Positions 33,037 to 33,681 of a stretch of DNA of 33,681 nucleotides are shown piece by piece (position 1 is the first letter of the stretch; each line of letters opens with the position of its first letter). The stretch is from Mastigamoeba balamuthi (lineage: Eukaryota > Evosea > Mastigamoebida > Mastigamoebidae): contig CACRSC010000013.1 in assembly GCA_902651635.1 (NCBI GenBank), positions 888,727-922,407 on the forward strand, in the 5' to 3' direction. The translations under genes were made by a program, and so were the position numbers. Below the pieces are notes generated by a model. The model made no database searches and was not told the DNA's origin. It saw only the letters and a list, made by a program, of their open reading frames with translations.

Positions 33037-33681
33037 ATGTTGTGCAGAGAGGTGGTAGCACTGCTCGACAAGTACAACAGCCATGTGGAGGAGTCTCTGG
33101 TGCGTGCTGAAAGCCATCAATGCGCCACACCGGTGGATCCTCCTTCTGCTCCAGTCCTCAAGGCATTTGCGAATCTGGAGAAGGAGCAGTGGCACAACGT
33201 TTCGGGGTGCAAGATGGAGGCAGTTGTCAATGCCAAGAACGTCGTCCTCCCTCTGGCACCGAACCCTGTTGGCCGTGTGCCTTTCTTTGTACCTCATCCT
33301 GCGAGTGCCGCCCAGCCACTGAGTGTAACTTCTCTGCACCTTCCCCCCCCCCTGCAAAGGTGGTGCGGCACCAGCGAAGGCCCCGGTCTTCTGGCAGCTC
33401 ATCCAGGGGGAGTTGATGAAGTACATGTGTGATATGCTCGATGGGGCCATTGTTGCTGGTCGCCAGGGCCCGCAGGGACCAAAGTGTGGGGTTCAACCCA
33501 AGGACGTTGAGTCTCTGATCTGCATGATCATCCACGCGATTGAGTGTGGCAAGAGGGTCACTGGGTCATTCACTGACTACCTGCGCAACCCCAGCAAGTG
33601 CCCAGGCAAGGACATCTTGGAAGACCACTGGCGGGTTCTCACTGGGAACTTCAACTGTCTCGACAAGACCCACCTTGCCAA
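33037..33681 (+). CDS. Unrecognised protein, 5' part, runs off the right edge
   Basis: I do not recognise this gene. Exon 1 (33037-33274) starts at ATG with MLCREVVALLDKYNSHVEES. An 85-bp intron (33275-33359) with a poly-C tract and CAAAG acceptor joins it in frame to exon 2, open to the edge (FWQLIQGELMKYMCDMLDGA, DVESLICMIIHAIECGKRVT, DILEDHWRVLTGNFNCLDK). It reads as a mostly helical soluble protein with several Cys. Codon use is less GC-biased than in VMP1 or NOC3. Upstream exons cannot be excluded because the preceding DNA is featureless. Alternative: part of a mobile or recently acquired gene. About 186 codons are visible. Confidence 0.55.

Overview
This is a eukaryotic nuclear segment, probably from a free-living protist with a compact, GC-rich genome. 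An amoebozoan, perhaps an archamoeba such as Mastigamoeba, is my best guess with low confidence. The evidence is nucleus-type proteins (SF3A2, NOC3, NOP53, VMP1, Rho GEF) and about 57 inferable spliceosomal introns. All but one are 36-167 bp long. They use GT-AG ends with many GTGCG or GTGAG donors, CTGAC/CTAAC branch-like sites and GCAG acceptors. There are no operons, and most gene pairs are separated by only 130-600 bp. Many apparent frameshifts are introns: after splicing, the reading frames of all complete genes close exactly.

Layout, left to right. 1-2206 (-): P-loop NTPase of Crinkler/RHS type, running off the left edge; no conventional ATG-to-stop ORF shows it because it is open at the edge. 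2390-4195 (-): Arg-rich, hydrophobic helical protein with a C-terminal beta domain. 4338-4867 (-): ubiquitin-like protein, possibly the N-terminal exons of the previous gene. 5179-10402 (+): molybdenum hydroxylase of the xanthine dehydrogenase/aldehyde oxidase family in 26 exons. 10640-12712 (-): very cysteine-rich repeat protein. 13298-15509 (-): CTP synthase, divergent from NOP53 (15718-17344, +). 17624-18451 (+): membrane-anchored O-methyltransferase. 18991-21544 (+): Rho GEF with DH-PH-DH architecture. 21545-22772: mostly non-coding, with a coding-like relic. 22773-23494 (-): small secreted protein. 23856-25770 (-): secreted GH13 alpha-amylase. 26124-26962 (+): splicing factor SF3A2. 27091-29529 (-): NOC3. 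29751-31662 (+): VMP1. 31663-33036: AT-rich DNA with no recognised gene. 33037-33681 (+): 5' part of an unrecognised gene running off the right edge.

Functionally this is mostly an ordinary housekeeping neighbourhood: ribosome biogenesis (NOP53, NOC3), nucleotide synthesis (CTP synthase), splicing (SF3A2), autophagy/ER membrane (VMP1), signalling (GEF) and secreted digestion (amylase). I see no pathway or defence island joining the genes. The unusual items are the Crinkler/RHS-like NTPase, the possible ubiquitin-like/helical fusion, the Cys-rich repeat protein, the altered active site of the molybdenum hydroxylase, the DH-PH-DH GEF, and an AATATC-containing motif shared by several intergenic promoters.
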